A stretch of DNA of 6,108 nt, taken from Niveispirillum sp. GTDB lineage: Bacteria; Pseudomonadota; Alphaproteobacteria; Azospirillales; Azospirillaceae. Made by a program: the position numbers and the translations under genes. How positions within the stretch are numbered: position 1 is the stretch's first letter; each line of letters opens with the position of its first letter. Below the pieces are notes generated by a model. It did no database searches. It was not told where the DNA came from and worked only from the letters and a program-made list of their open reading frames with translations. The stretch lies in the NCBI GenBank assembly GCA_016463045.1, contig JAEMSB010000226.1, positions 1-6,108 on the forward strand, read 5' to 3'. Positions 1-6,100 of the stretch are shown in pieces.

Positions 1-2173
1 GGTCTGTACATTGGTGGCCGGGCTTGCCATGTGGTGGGTCTGGGGCGTCTGGCACGGCATGCCGACGCAAAAGGCGTTGATCGTCTGCCTGCTGCTAGCC
101 AGCATTATCGCCACCACCGATCCCGCCGCCGTGGTCAGCATATTCCGCGATCTGGGGGCGCCGCGCCGCCTGACCATCCTGGTCGAGGGTGAAAGCCTGT
201 TCAATGATGCCGCCGCCATCGTTTTGTTCACCCTGCTGCTGGGCATCCTGACCCAGGGTGGGGAGCCGGATCTGGTCGCCGCCGCATCCGACTTTGTATT
301 CAAGTTCGTGGGCGGGGTGGCCGTCGGCTGGCTGCTGGGCTGGCTGACGGCGCTGGTGGTCACGCCGCTGCGCAACCAGACCCTGTCGGAGATCACGCTG
401 ACGGTGGCGCTGGCCTATCTCTCCTTTATCCTGGGCGAACATTATCTGCATGTATCGGGCGTCGTAGCCGTGGTTGTGGCTGGCCTGGTTATGGCGTCTG
501 CTGGGCGCACCCGTATCAGCCCCGAAAGCTGGTCCGGCCTGGAACAGGTATGGAGCCAGCTGGGCTTCTGGGCCAATTCCCTGATCTTCCTGTTCGCCTC
601 CATGCTGGTGCCGCCCACCATGATGGAGGCGAAATGGAGCCATATCGCCCTGCTGGCCGCCCTGATCGTGGCCGCCCTGGTGGCACGCGCCCTGGTGATC
701 TTCGGCATCCTGCCGGTCCTGTCCTGGGTTGGCGCGTCCGACCATATCAGCAACCGTTTCCGTCTGGTCATGACCTGGGGCGGGTTGCGCGGTGCGGTGT
801 CGCTGGCCCTGGCGCTGGCGGTGACGGAGCATCAGTCGCTGCCCGATTATATCCAGGAACATGTGGCGGTGGTGGTAACGGGTTTCGTGCTGTTCACCCT
901 ATTCGTGCAGGGCACCACCCTGCGCCCCCTGATCCGGGTGCTGCGCCTGGACCGGCTGACGCCTGTGGAGCTGGCGCTGCGCAACCGGGCCGTGGGCCTG
1001 TCCCTGTCCAATGTACGCCGCGACCTGGAACATGTGGCCGAACGCTTCGGGTTGGACATCGCCCATGCCGTCGATCCCTTGCTGGAACGGGGTGCCGAAC
1101 TGGCGCAGGAACAGTTGGACCTGGAAAGCCGCTATGGCCCGCTGTCGCTGGATGACCGGGTCTTTATCGGCCTGTCCACGCTGGCCCGATATGAGGAACA
1201 GCGCTATCTCGCCTATTTCCGTGACGGCGTCATCTCCCGCCTGTCGGTGCAGACGCTGACCGCCGTCGCGGGGCGGTTGCAGGATGCGCTGAAGACCGGT
1301 GGCGCCCCCGCCTATGAAAAGGCGGCGGCCAAGCAGCTGAAGCCAGGCCGCGCCCTGCGCACCGCCCTGTGGCTGCATCGCCGCTTCGGCTGGGAACGGC
1401 CGGTATCGGCGCGGCTGGCCGAACGCTATGCCATGCTGACGGCGCTGCGCTTCTGCCTGCGCGAACTGAACCAATTCACGGGCGACCGCCTTGTCCCGAT
1501 GCTGGGCAAACAGGCGGCAGAGGCCGTGCGCACCCGCCTGACCACCCGGTTGAAGGTGGTGGAAGAAGCGCTGGACAGCATCCGTTTGCAATACCCGGCT
1601 TATCTGGATGCGGTGCAGTCGCAGTACCTGATCCGCGCCGGCCTGCGCATGGAGGAGCGGTCGACCCAGTCACTGTTCGAGGAAGCGCTGATCAGCCGGG
1701 AAATCCTGAATGATCTGGAGCGTGACCTGCGGGAACGCTGGCAGGAGGTCAGCAGCCCGCCCAAGCTTGACCTGGGGCTGGCCACGCATGAGCTGATCAG
1801 CCGTGTGCCGCTGTTCACCGGCCTGCCGCCGGACCGGCTGCTGCGCATCGAACGGCTGCTGCGCCCGCGCCTCTATTTTCCGGGGGAAACCATTGTCCGC
1901 AAGGGCGAACGCGGCGACACGGTCTATTTCGTTTCATCCGGGGCCGTGGCGGTGCATGTGCCGGGGCTGGACGCGCCCATCCGCCTGGGCAGCGGCGATT
2001 TCTTCGGGGAGATCGCCCTGGTCCTGGACCAGCCGCGCAACGCCGATGTCACCGCCATCGCCTATTGCCAGCTGCTGCTGCTGGACAAGCGGGAATTCAA
2101 CCGCCTTTACAGCAGCGACCCGGACATGAAGACCCATATCGATCAGGCCATCGAAAAACGCCTCTCGGCGTAA
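1..2173 (+). CDS. CPA1/NhaP-type Na+(K+)/H+ antiporter with C-terminal cyclic-nucleotide-binding domain (5' end missing)
   Basis: Integral inner-membrane cation:proton antiporter, expected to exchange Na+ or K+ for H+. The frame is open to the left edge, so the N-terminus (the first helices) lies outside the window; TTG at 11 is only the first possible start inside it. Numbering from that codon: about ten hydrophobic segments lie within residues 2-303. The family signatures are TDPAA (36-40), GESLFNDA (60-67, with the Asn-Asp pair that forms the CPA1 transport site) and WGGLRGAVSLALAL (256-269). Residues about 310-590 are a charged, helix-rich soluble region without a recognised domain. Residues about 593-710 form a cNMP-binding fold: GERGDTVYF, then the phosphate-binding cassette FFGEIALVLDQPRNA (664-678), with the Glu and Arg that contact the cyclic phosphate. 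This order resembles plant SOS1 and related bacterial antiporters. Family is secure; ion preference and the ligand, if any, are not known from sequence. Confidence 0.93.
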   Translation, partial: VCTLVAGLAMWWVWGVWHGMPTQKALIVCLLLASIIATTDPAAVVSIFRDLGAPRRLTILVEGESLFNDAAAIVLFTLLLGILTQGGEPDLVAAASDFVFKFVGGVAVGWLLGWLTALVVTPLRNQTLSEITLTVALAYLSFILGEHYLHVSGVVAVVVAGLVMASAGRTRISPESWSGLEQVWSQLGFWANSLIFLFASMLVPPTMMEAKWSHIALLAALIVAALVARALVIFGILPVLSWVGASDHISNRFRLVMTWGGLRGAVSLALALAVTEHQSLPDYIQEHVAVVVTGFVLFTLFVQGTTLRPLIRVLRLDRLTPVELALRNRAVGLSLSNVRRDLEHVAERFGLDIAHAVDPLLERGAELAQEQLDLESRYGPLSLDDRVFIGLSTLARYEEQRYLAYFRDGVISRLSVQTLTAVAGRLQDALKTGGAPAYEKAAAKQLKPGRALRTALWLHRRFGWERPVSARLAERYAMLTALRFCLRELNQFTGDRLVPMLGKQAAEAVRTRLTTRLKVVEEALDSIRLQYPAYLDAVQSQYLIRAGLRMEERSTQSLFEEALISREILNDLERDLRERWQEVSSPPKLDLGLATHELISRVPLFTGLPPDRLLRIERLLRPRLYFPGETIVRKGERGDTVYFVSSGAVAVHVPGLDAPIRLGSGDFFGEIALVLDQPRNADVTAIAYCQLLLLDKREFNRLYSSDPDMKTHIDQAIEKRLSA

Positions 2174-2174
2174 C

Positions 2175-3026
2175 TCACAACCTTCGCGCAACTACCACGA
2201 TCTTGGCCGATCCTGCATCGAACGGCGTCCCCTGGAAATCTCCATCCACGCGGATCGGGTTGAACCCGGTCAGACGCAGCATCAGTTCCAGTTCGAACCG
2301 GAACAGGGGACGCCAGTCGAAATGGTAATGGGTGCGGCGGACGGCACCGCCGGGCACCACCTCATCATACCAGCCGTAATTGCGCTGCACCTGCCGGTCA
2401 TCCAGGGTGCCGACCAGGGCGAATTTCGTATAGAGATTGCCCGTGCGCCGGTTGACACGGCTGTAGCTGACTTCTGGCGCCTGGGTGGCGCCCAGCGGCA
2501 TGACAAGCGGGTTTACCACATCCAGCGCCAGAATGCCGCCCGGTGCCAAGTGATCGCGCACCCTTTCCAGGGCGATGATCTGCGCCTCGAAATCGGCCAG
2601 CAACATCAGGATATTGAAGCCCATGATCACCAAGTCATGGTCCTTCACCGGCACATCCAGTTGCAGCAGGTCACCCTGCGCCGCCGTCACCCGCGCCGCG
2701 ACATCCGGTCCTTCGCGTTCCAGCCGGCGGGCAAGTCCCGCCAGCATGGTGGGGGATGCGTCCAGCCCTGTGACCGCAAAACCTTCCCGCGCCAGCGGTA
2801 TCGACAGCCGCCCGGTACCGCAGGCCAGTTCCAACAGCTTCGGCGCCCGGCCCAGCAGAGCGGCCAGTTCGTTGGCCAGACCAACATAATGCGGCACGTC
2901 ATGCAAAATGCCCTGCCGCAGGGCAGAGGCTTGCAGCGACGGGTCGGTCGCCAGATCCTCCGGCCAGGGATAGTCGCTGTCGTAATAGAGATAACTGCCG
3001 TCGCTCTCTGGCACGTGCGGGTTCAT
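2175..3026 (-). CDS. Class I SAM-dependent methyltransferase
   Basis: Soluble cytoplasmic methyltransferase of 283 residues; the substrate cannot be told. The Rossmann-type SAM site is clear: motif I LLELACGTGRLSIPLA (64-79), the acidic residue after strand beta-2 in GLDAS (Asp89), AAQGDLLQLD (115-124) and strand beta-4 DLVIMGFNIL (131-140), followed by the beta-5 region LAPGGILALDVVNP (160-173). The C-terminal third (about 185-283) is a beta-rich, Tyr/Trp-containing extension typical of small-molecule methyltransferases of the Methyltransf_25/11 type. I chose ATG at 3026 because AAGGA (3038-3042) lies 11 bases upstream. The frame stays open to 3179, but that longer form would overlap the neighbouring phosphoesterase gene by 86 bases and adds a low-complexity Arg/Gly-rich stretch. 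It lies 67 bases downstream of the phosphoesterase gene, and its stop is one base from the antiporter's stop on the other strand. Confidence 0.88.
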   Translation of the reverse strand: MNPHVPESDGSYLYYDSDYPWPEDLATDPSLQASALRQGILHDVPHYVGLANELAALLGRAPKLLELACGTGRLSIPLAREGFAVTGLDASPTMLAGLARRLEREGPDVAARVTAAQGDLLQLDVPVKDHDLVIMGFNILMLLADFEAQIIALERVRDHLAPGGILALDVVNPLVMPLGATQAPEVSYSRVNRRTGNLYTKFALVGTLDDRQVQRNYGWYDEVVPGGAVRRTHYHFDWRPLFRFELELMLRLTGFNPIRVDGDFQGTPFDAGSAKIVVVARRL

Positions 3027-3042
3027 GCGGCGGCGTATCCTT

Positions 3043-3063
3043 GCTGTCGAATGGGTGGACAGC
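3043..3063. repeat. Short inverted repeat upstream of the methyltransferase gene
   Basis: GCTGTC (3043-3048) and GACAGC (3058-3063) form a perfect six-base-pair stem with a nine-base loop. It sits directly upstream of the methyltransferase Shine-Dalgarno (3038-3042), in the 67-base gap after the phosphoesterase. There is no T-run on either side, so it is not a standard terminator. It could be a small mRNA hairpin, an operator, or chance. Confidence 0.3.
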
Positions 3064-3093
3064 CTATCCGATCCCCCGCCGCGCCGGAAGACA

Positions 3094-3834
3094 TCACCCC
3101 GCCCGGCCCGTGCGCAGAGACAAGGCCCAGCCGTCGGCACCACGGGAAGCCGCCAGATCGGCGGCGGCATCCCAGTCATAGGCGACCTCCACCATGGTCA
3201 CCGCCCAGGTACCGCGCGCCCGGTCCAGCAAGCAGTAGCGGGCATGCGGGCTGCCCATTTCGTTGCGGTGGGGGAACCGGAAGTCATCGCGATAGGCCTG
3301 CAAGCCCACCGAACCGGGATTGACCACCATCCGCCCGTCGGGCAGGCGCACCACCCGCTGCATATGGGAATGGCCGCATAGGATGACCGGCGCCTGGATA
3401 TCCCCGGCCCGCTCTGCAACCAGGGCGGCAGCGGCGGGGCGGCTGCCCCAGTCGCCCAGTTCCTCCAGGAAATAGATCAGGTCGGAATGGGGCGTGCCAT
3501 GACAAAGCCAGACCTCTCCCCCCGCCATCTCCCCCTGTGCCGGCAAGGTGGACAGCCAGTCAAGGTGCGCCGGCGTCAGCGCCTCATGCGCCAGCCGGTC
3601 CGACATGCCCATCTTCGCAACAGGCAGTTCCAGCAGCTGGCGCTCATGGTTGCCGGCGATATGCAGGATGTCGCGGCCCCTCATCAGATCGGCGGTTTCG
3701 GCGGGGTACAGGGGGCCCGACAGCTTGTCGCCCAGATCCACCACCTGATCCACGCCCCGCCGGTCGATATCGGCCAGAACGGCGGTCAGGGCACCCAGAT
3801 TGCCATGAACATCGGAAATGACGGCGACACGCAT
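3094..3834 (-). CDS. Metallophosphoesterase (calcineurin-like, YfcE/MJ0936-type Metallophos_2 family)
   Basis: Cytoplasmic two-metal phosphoesterase of 246 residues, probably a phosphodiesterase or phosphatase; the natural substrate is unknown. All family metal and active-site motifs are present in order: DVHGN (8-12), GDKLSGP (35-41, metal-bridging Asp36), GNHE (61-64), the CHG motif (111-113), GHSH (154-157) and NPGSVG (172-177). The spacing and the NPGSVG box match the small YfcE-like subgroup rather than large calcineurin-like or ApaH/PrpE enzymes. No signal peptide or membrane segment is seen. The start is well supported: GGAGGA (3843-3848) lies eight bases before the ATG. It is read in the same direction as the unknown gene upstream (95-base gap) and the methyltransferase downstream (67-base gap), so an operon is possible. 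The last 25 or so residues (after VEVAYDWD) are a variable tail. Confidence 0.93.
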   Translation of the reverse strand: MRVAVISDVHGNLGALTAVLADIDRRGVDQVVDLGDKLSGPLYPAETADLMRGRDILHIAGNHERQLLELPVAKMGMSDRLAHEALTPAHLDWLSTLPAQGEMAGGEVWLCHGTPHSDLIYFLEELGDWGSRPAAAALVAERAGDIQAPVILCGHSHMQRVVRLPDGRMVVNPGSVGLQAYRDDFRFPHRNEMGSPHARYCLLDRARGTWAVTMVEVAYDWDAAADLAASRGADGWALSLRTGRAG

Positions 3835-3929
3835 GCTGTTTTTCCTCCCCCCTGTTGGTCAGGCGGCATGGTGACAGCGATGTCGGGGGCCGCAAAGCAA
3901 GCCTTTGTCAGGAGGACAAGAGAGCCGCT

Positions 3930-4775
3930 TCAGCCGCGCAGGGGCCTGAAGAAACGCAACATGTTTTGCAACTCGCTGCGCAGCGCCTCATCCTCGCGCA
4001 GGCGCGATTGCAGGGCCACATCACGCTTGGCCAGGAACACGACATGTTCCTTGGGCGGCAATTGTCGATAGGAGGGTTTCGGCGCGACGGTCCCGTCATC
4101 CTGGATGGTGGACATGAAGAAACAGGCGCGCATGAATTTGGAAAACAGCTTGCTGCCACTATCCCCCGGCTCGCGCGCCATGATCGCGAAGATGTAGTAG
4201 GCGCGGAAAAAATAGTAGCTGTTGTAAATGCGCTGGACGGTCGCGAACTGCTCCCCCGGCGTGCTGGTCTTGGCCAGCATCTGCTGTTCCTTGAAGCCCG
4301 CGAAGAAATGCGTGGTCGCTTCCTTGGTGAAGCTCATGGGCCGTTCGCGGTTGGCGCTGACCCGCTTGCGATATTCCAGCAGGGCGCGACCGATCAGCGT
4401 ATGCATGATCCGCCGCTCCGCCTCCAACTCGCCAGGCATCGCCATCAGGAACTCGATGGCGGACATCATCTGCAACGGATGGGAGACGGAGGCCCGCTTG
4501 CCCCGGCCCTTGGACAGAAGCGAGGATTGCAGCCAGTCGATCACCTCATGCGCCTGCCAGCGCAGGCGGACGACGGTGGGAACAGAGGTAAGGCCGGATG
4601 ATTGCAAAAACAGGCGCAGATGATCGCGCCAGCCCTTCTGCGGCAACCTGACAATCTCGACATCCGTCAGTTTAAGCGGCGAACCCAGCACATCCGGGTC
4701 GGGCGGCTGCGGCCTGAAATCAAGGCTGCGCCCGTAGACGACCCCCCTCAACTTGCTCTCCTGTGCCGGCGCCAT
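3930..4775 (-). CDS. Protein of unknown function, about 281 residues
   Basis: I do not recognise the family. It reads as a soluble, basic, mostly helical protein with no signal peptide and no convincing membrane helix. Visible features, numbered from ATG at 4775: a Pro-rich start (RPQPPDPDV, about 21-29), a WRDHLRLFLQSSGL segment (49-62), RLRWQAHEVIDWLQSSLL (70-87), an aromatic patch YNSYYFFRAYYIF (184-196), and a charged helical end. There are no Cys/His metal clusters, Walker motifs or HTH signatures. Coding is supported by sustained codon bias, low-complexity-free sequence and correct spacing against its neighbours. The start is uncertain: the frame extends to ATGs at 4838 and 4844, but those lie in the AT-rich spacer without a Shine-Dalgarno and add an Arg-rich stretch. 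ATG 4775 has AAGG very close (two bases), so its ribosome site is also weak. It may head the minus-strand gene run. Confidence 0.75.
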   Translation of the reverse strand: MAPAQESKLRGVVYGRSLDFRPQPPDPDVLGSPLKLTDVEIVRLPQKGWRDHLRLFLQSSGLTSVPTVVRLRWQAHEVIDWLQSSLLSKGRGKRASVSHPLQMMSAIEFLMAMPGELEAERRIMHTLIGRALLEYRKRVSANRERPMSFTKEATTHFFAGFKEQQMLAKTSTPGEQFATVQRIYNSYYFFRAYYIFAIMAREPGDSGSKLFSKFMRACFFMSTIQDDGTVAPKPSYRQLPPKEHVVFLAKRDVALQSRLREDEALRSELQNMLRFFRPLRG

Positions 4776-4844
4776 CGCCTTGGTTGCCCCGATTGAAGGT
4801 GAGCAGATCCTTGTCCTGACCCGCCTCACCGACAGCATTAACAT

Positions 4845-4866
4845 ACGGTTATTATCACTAATCCGT
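4845..4866. repeat. Imperfect palindrome with ACGG/CCGT ends in the AT-rich spacer
   Basis: The 22-base segment begins ACGGTTATTA and ends CTAATCCGT. The outer four bases on each side are perfectly complementary, but only scattered inner positions match. On the minus strand it includes GATAAT (plus-strand ATTATC, 4851-4856), a good -10-like hexamer for the unknown gene, although no matching -35 stands 16-18 bases upstream. It may be a promoter with an overlapping operator; the symmetry is weak. Confidence 0.25.
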
Positions 4867-4929
4867 TAGCAATACATCTTTTTCCTAAAAGTCAGAATGC
4901 AGGGTTCGCCGCCACCGTCCGTATCAGGA

Positions 4930-4958
4930 TTGAACAAGGGCGACATGGCGCCTGAAAC
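4930..4958 (+). promoter_or_regulatory. Candidate promoter for the EF-hand/sigma operon
   Basis: TTGAAC (4930-4935) is followed after 17 bases by TGAAAC (4953-4958). The -35-like box matches four of six consensus bases and the spacing is ideal, but the -10-like box is poor. The GAAC core could equally belong to an ECF-type -35 element, which would allow autoregulation by the downstream sigma factor; no convincing ECF -10 partner is seen. If used, the transcript would begin close to the hairpin at 4970. Confidence 0.22.
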
Positions 4959-4969
4959 GCCCCTGTTCC

Positions 4970-4991
4970 CCGCCGCAGAAAATCGCGGCGG
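4970..4991 (+). repeat. Perfect 7-bp hairpin in the leader of the EF-hand gene
   Basis: CCGCCGC (4970-4976) pairs perfectly with GCGGCGG (4985-4991) around the eight-base A-rich loop AGAAAATC. All seven pairs are G-C, so the RNA stem should be very stable. It lies 27 bases before the ATG and leaves the Shine-Dalgarno region (5006-5017) free. No T-run follows, which argues against a standard intrinsic terminator. It could protect the 5' end of the mRNA or be part of a regulatory leader. Confidence 0.45.
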
Positions 4992-5018
4992 CCCCATTCC
5001 CAAACGGAGTTTCAGGAT

Positions 5019-5435
5019 ATGACCATGACCCACCGCACCCTTGCCGCCCTGGCTGTTTCGGCCCTGCTGGCCACCCCGCTGACCGCTTTTGCCCAGCCGA
5101 TGGGCCCCGCCGACGGCCCCCGTGGACCGGGCCGGGCGGAGATGCTGGCCAAGTATGACACCAACAAGGATGGCAAGCTGGACGATACCGAACGCGCCGC
5201 CATCAAGGCCGACCATTTCAAGGCCCTGGACAAGGATGGCGACGGCAAGGTGAAGCGCGCCGACTTCCCCGCCGCCATTGAGGCCGCCCGGGAAAAGGCC
5301 CGCCAGGAACATGAACTGGCGATGTTCGACAAGATGGACACCGATAAGGACGGCATCGTAACCGCTGCCGAATTCGCGGCCTTCAAGCCGGCCCGTGATG
5401 GTGAGCATCGCGGCCACAAACGCGACGGCAAGTAA
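5019..5435 (+). CDS. Secreted EF-hand protein with three Ca2+-binding loops
   Basis: Small periplasmic or secreted Ca2+-binding-type protein of 138 residues. Residues 1-25 are a Sec signal peptide: HR, a hydrophobic core LAALAVSALLA, and an AFA site with likely cleavage after Ala25. A short Gly/Pro linker (27-38) follows. Three EF-hand loops are seen: DTNKDGKLDDTE (47-58), DKDGDGKVKRAD (71-82) and DTDKDGIVTAAE (107-118). Loops 1 and 3 have canonical ligands including Glu at position 12; loop 2 ends in Asp, which usually weakens Ca2+ binding or favours Mg2+. Loops 1 and 2 are only 24 residues apart; loop 3 follows after a charged helix. The tail is His/Lys/Arg-rich. GGAG (5006-5009) serves ATG 5019 with a nine-base gap, but AGGA (5014-5017) fits ATG 5025 equally well, which would remove two residues. 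It lies 14 bases ahead of the sigma-factor frame, so they are probably co-transcribed. Its partner or role is not known. Confidence 0.92.
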   Translation: MTMTHRTLAALAVSALLATPLTAFAQPMGPADGPRGPGRAEMLAKYDTNKDGKLDDTERAAIKADHFKALDKDGDGKVKRADFPAAIEAAREKARQEHELAMFDKMDTDKDGIVTAAEFAAFKPARDGEHRGHKRDGK

Positions 5436-5443
5436 CGGCAAGT
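5425..5443 (+). repeat. Nine-base direct repeat across the EF-hand stop codon
   Basis: ACGGCAAGT occurs at 5425-5433 and again at 5435-5443, one base apart. The EF-hand stop TAA (5433-5435) lies across the junction. It is probably a small tandem duplication at the gene end, which also fills most of the gap to the sigma-factor start. Confidence 0.6.
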
Positions 5444-5449
5444 CCCGCG

Positions 5450-6100
5450 ATGACGATGACGGCCAGCCTGTCGGGACGTAGAGTGGTGGGGACGGATGCG
5501 CCGCCCCCCGATGGGACCGGCGCATGGGCGCGCGGCAGGCAGGACGTTATTTTGGACGATGCGGGTGAAACGGACGAGGCGTTGGTGACGAAGGTCGCGG
5601 CGGGCGACCGGCGGGCCTATGGTCTGCTGGTCGACCGCCATCTGGACCGCACCGTCACCATCGCCCGCCGTATCCTGAACAATCAGGCCGATGCCGAAGA
5701 TGTGGCGCAGGAGGCGTTCCTGCGGCTTTGGCGCCATGCCGACCGGTTCGATCCGGCGGCGGCGCGGTTCGGCACCTGGTTCTATCGGATCACCACCAAC
5801 CTGTGCCTGGACCGGACGCGCCGGACGCCCATGGCACCGCTGGAGGTGGCGGGCGATCCCGTCGATCCCGGCATGGACCAGGAACGGTCCTTGTCGGACC
5901 AGCGCACAAGGCAGGCTGTGGCCGCCGCCGTCGCCGATCTGCCCGACCGGCTGCGGGCTGCGGTGACACTGACCTATGATGGCGGCCTGTCGAATGCGGA
6001 AGCCGCCAAGGCGCTGGATGTCAGCGTCAAGGCCCTGGAAAGCCTGCTGGTCCGCGCGCGCCGCGCGTTGCGGGAAAAGCTGGCAGGATGGGGCACATGA
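5450..6100 (+). CDS. ECF-type sigma-70 family RNA polymerase sigma factor
   Basis: Alternative sigma factor that would direct RNA polymerase to a specific regulon, probably in response to an envelope signal. Region 2 spans about residues 43-125, with DAEDVAQEAFLRLW (81-94, core binding and -10 melting) and FGTWFYRITTNLCLDRTRR (107-125). Region 4 spans about 159-212, with LPDRLRAAVTL and the -35-binding helix-turn-helix LSNAEAAKALDVSVKALE (180-197), then LLVRARRAL. No region 1.1 or 3 is present, as expected of ECF factors. The 216-residue form has an N-terminal extension of about 40 residues rich in Gly, Pro and Arg that is not part of region 2, and ATG 5450 lacks a good Shine-Dalgarno. An in-frame TTG at 5552 has AGGA seven bases upstream and would give 182 residues, the usual ECF length. 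It follows the EF-hand gene by 14 bases, and its stop overlaps the next ATG. Confidence 0.93.
   Translation: MTMTASLSGRRVVGTDAPPPDGTGAWARGRQDVILDDAGETDEALVTKVAAGDRRAYGLLVDRHLDRTVTIARRILNNQADAEDVAQEAFLRLWRHADRFDPAAARFGTWFYRITTNLCLDRTRRTPMAPLEVAGDPVDPGMDQERSLSDQRTRQAVAAAVADLPDRLRAAVTLTYDGGLSNAEAAKALDVSVKALESLLVRARRALREKLAGWGT

Larger units (their letters stand above)
4776..5018. other. Divergent intergenic spacer
   Basis: This 243-base gap separates the minus-strand unknown gene from the plus-strand EF-hand gene, so promoters for both directions should lie here. The core, roughly 4838-4892, is clearly richer in A and T than the surrounding DNA, as expected of a promoter region. The right half (about 4970-5018) is the leader of the EF-hand gene and holds a hairpin. 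The part next to 4776-4837 is GC-rich and could be leader or extra coding sequence of the unknown gene. Confidence 0.6.

Noticed and set aside
95..862. Minus-strand open frame of 255 codons inside the antiporter gene
   Set aside because: It has a Gln/Gly/His-rich composition without motifs, and is opposite a clearly conserved membrane protein; it is a by-product of high GC.
3027..3179. Longer methyltransferase start at 3179
   Set aside because: It would overlap the phosphoesterase by 86 bases and add an Arg/Gly-rich stretch; ATG 3026 has an AAGGA site.
2322..3323. Long plus-strand open frame (333 codons) antisense to the methyltransferase and phosphoesterase genes
   Set aside because: It resembles no protein family, is rich in Gln, Arg and His as antisense frames of GC-rich genes are, and lies wholly over two genes with intact catalytic motifs.
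3902..3922. TTGTC/GACAA hairpin between the unknown gene and the phosphoesterase as a terminator
   Set aside because: The stem is only five base pairs with no T-run on the minus strand, too weak to call a terminator.
3855..4601. Plus-strand open frame of 248 codons opposite the unknown gene
   Set aside because: I considered it as the real gene here because the minus-strand product is unrecognised. Its composition (His, Gln, Gly, Arg-rich) looks antisense, it starts inside the spacer next to the phosphoesterase, and the minus frame has more protein-like patterns.
5019..5461. Near-identical starts of the EF-hand and sigma genes (ATGACCATGACC and ATGACGATGACG, both MTMT)
   Set aside because: The similarity stops after 12 bases and the flanks differ, so duplication is not supported; likely coincidence, and the sigma start itself is doubtful.
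4866..5737. Overlapping minus-strand frames (219 and 241 codons) across the EF-hand and sigma genes
   Set aside because: The plus strand carries a signal peptide, three EF-hands and ECF regions 2 and 4; the minus frames show no motif.
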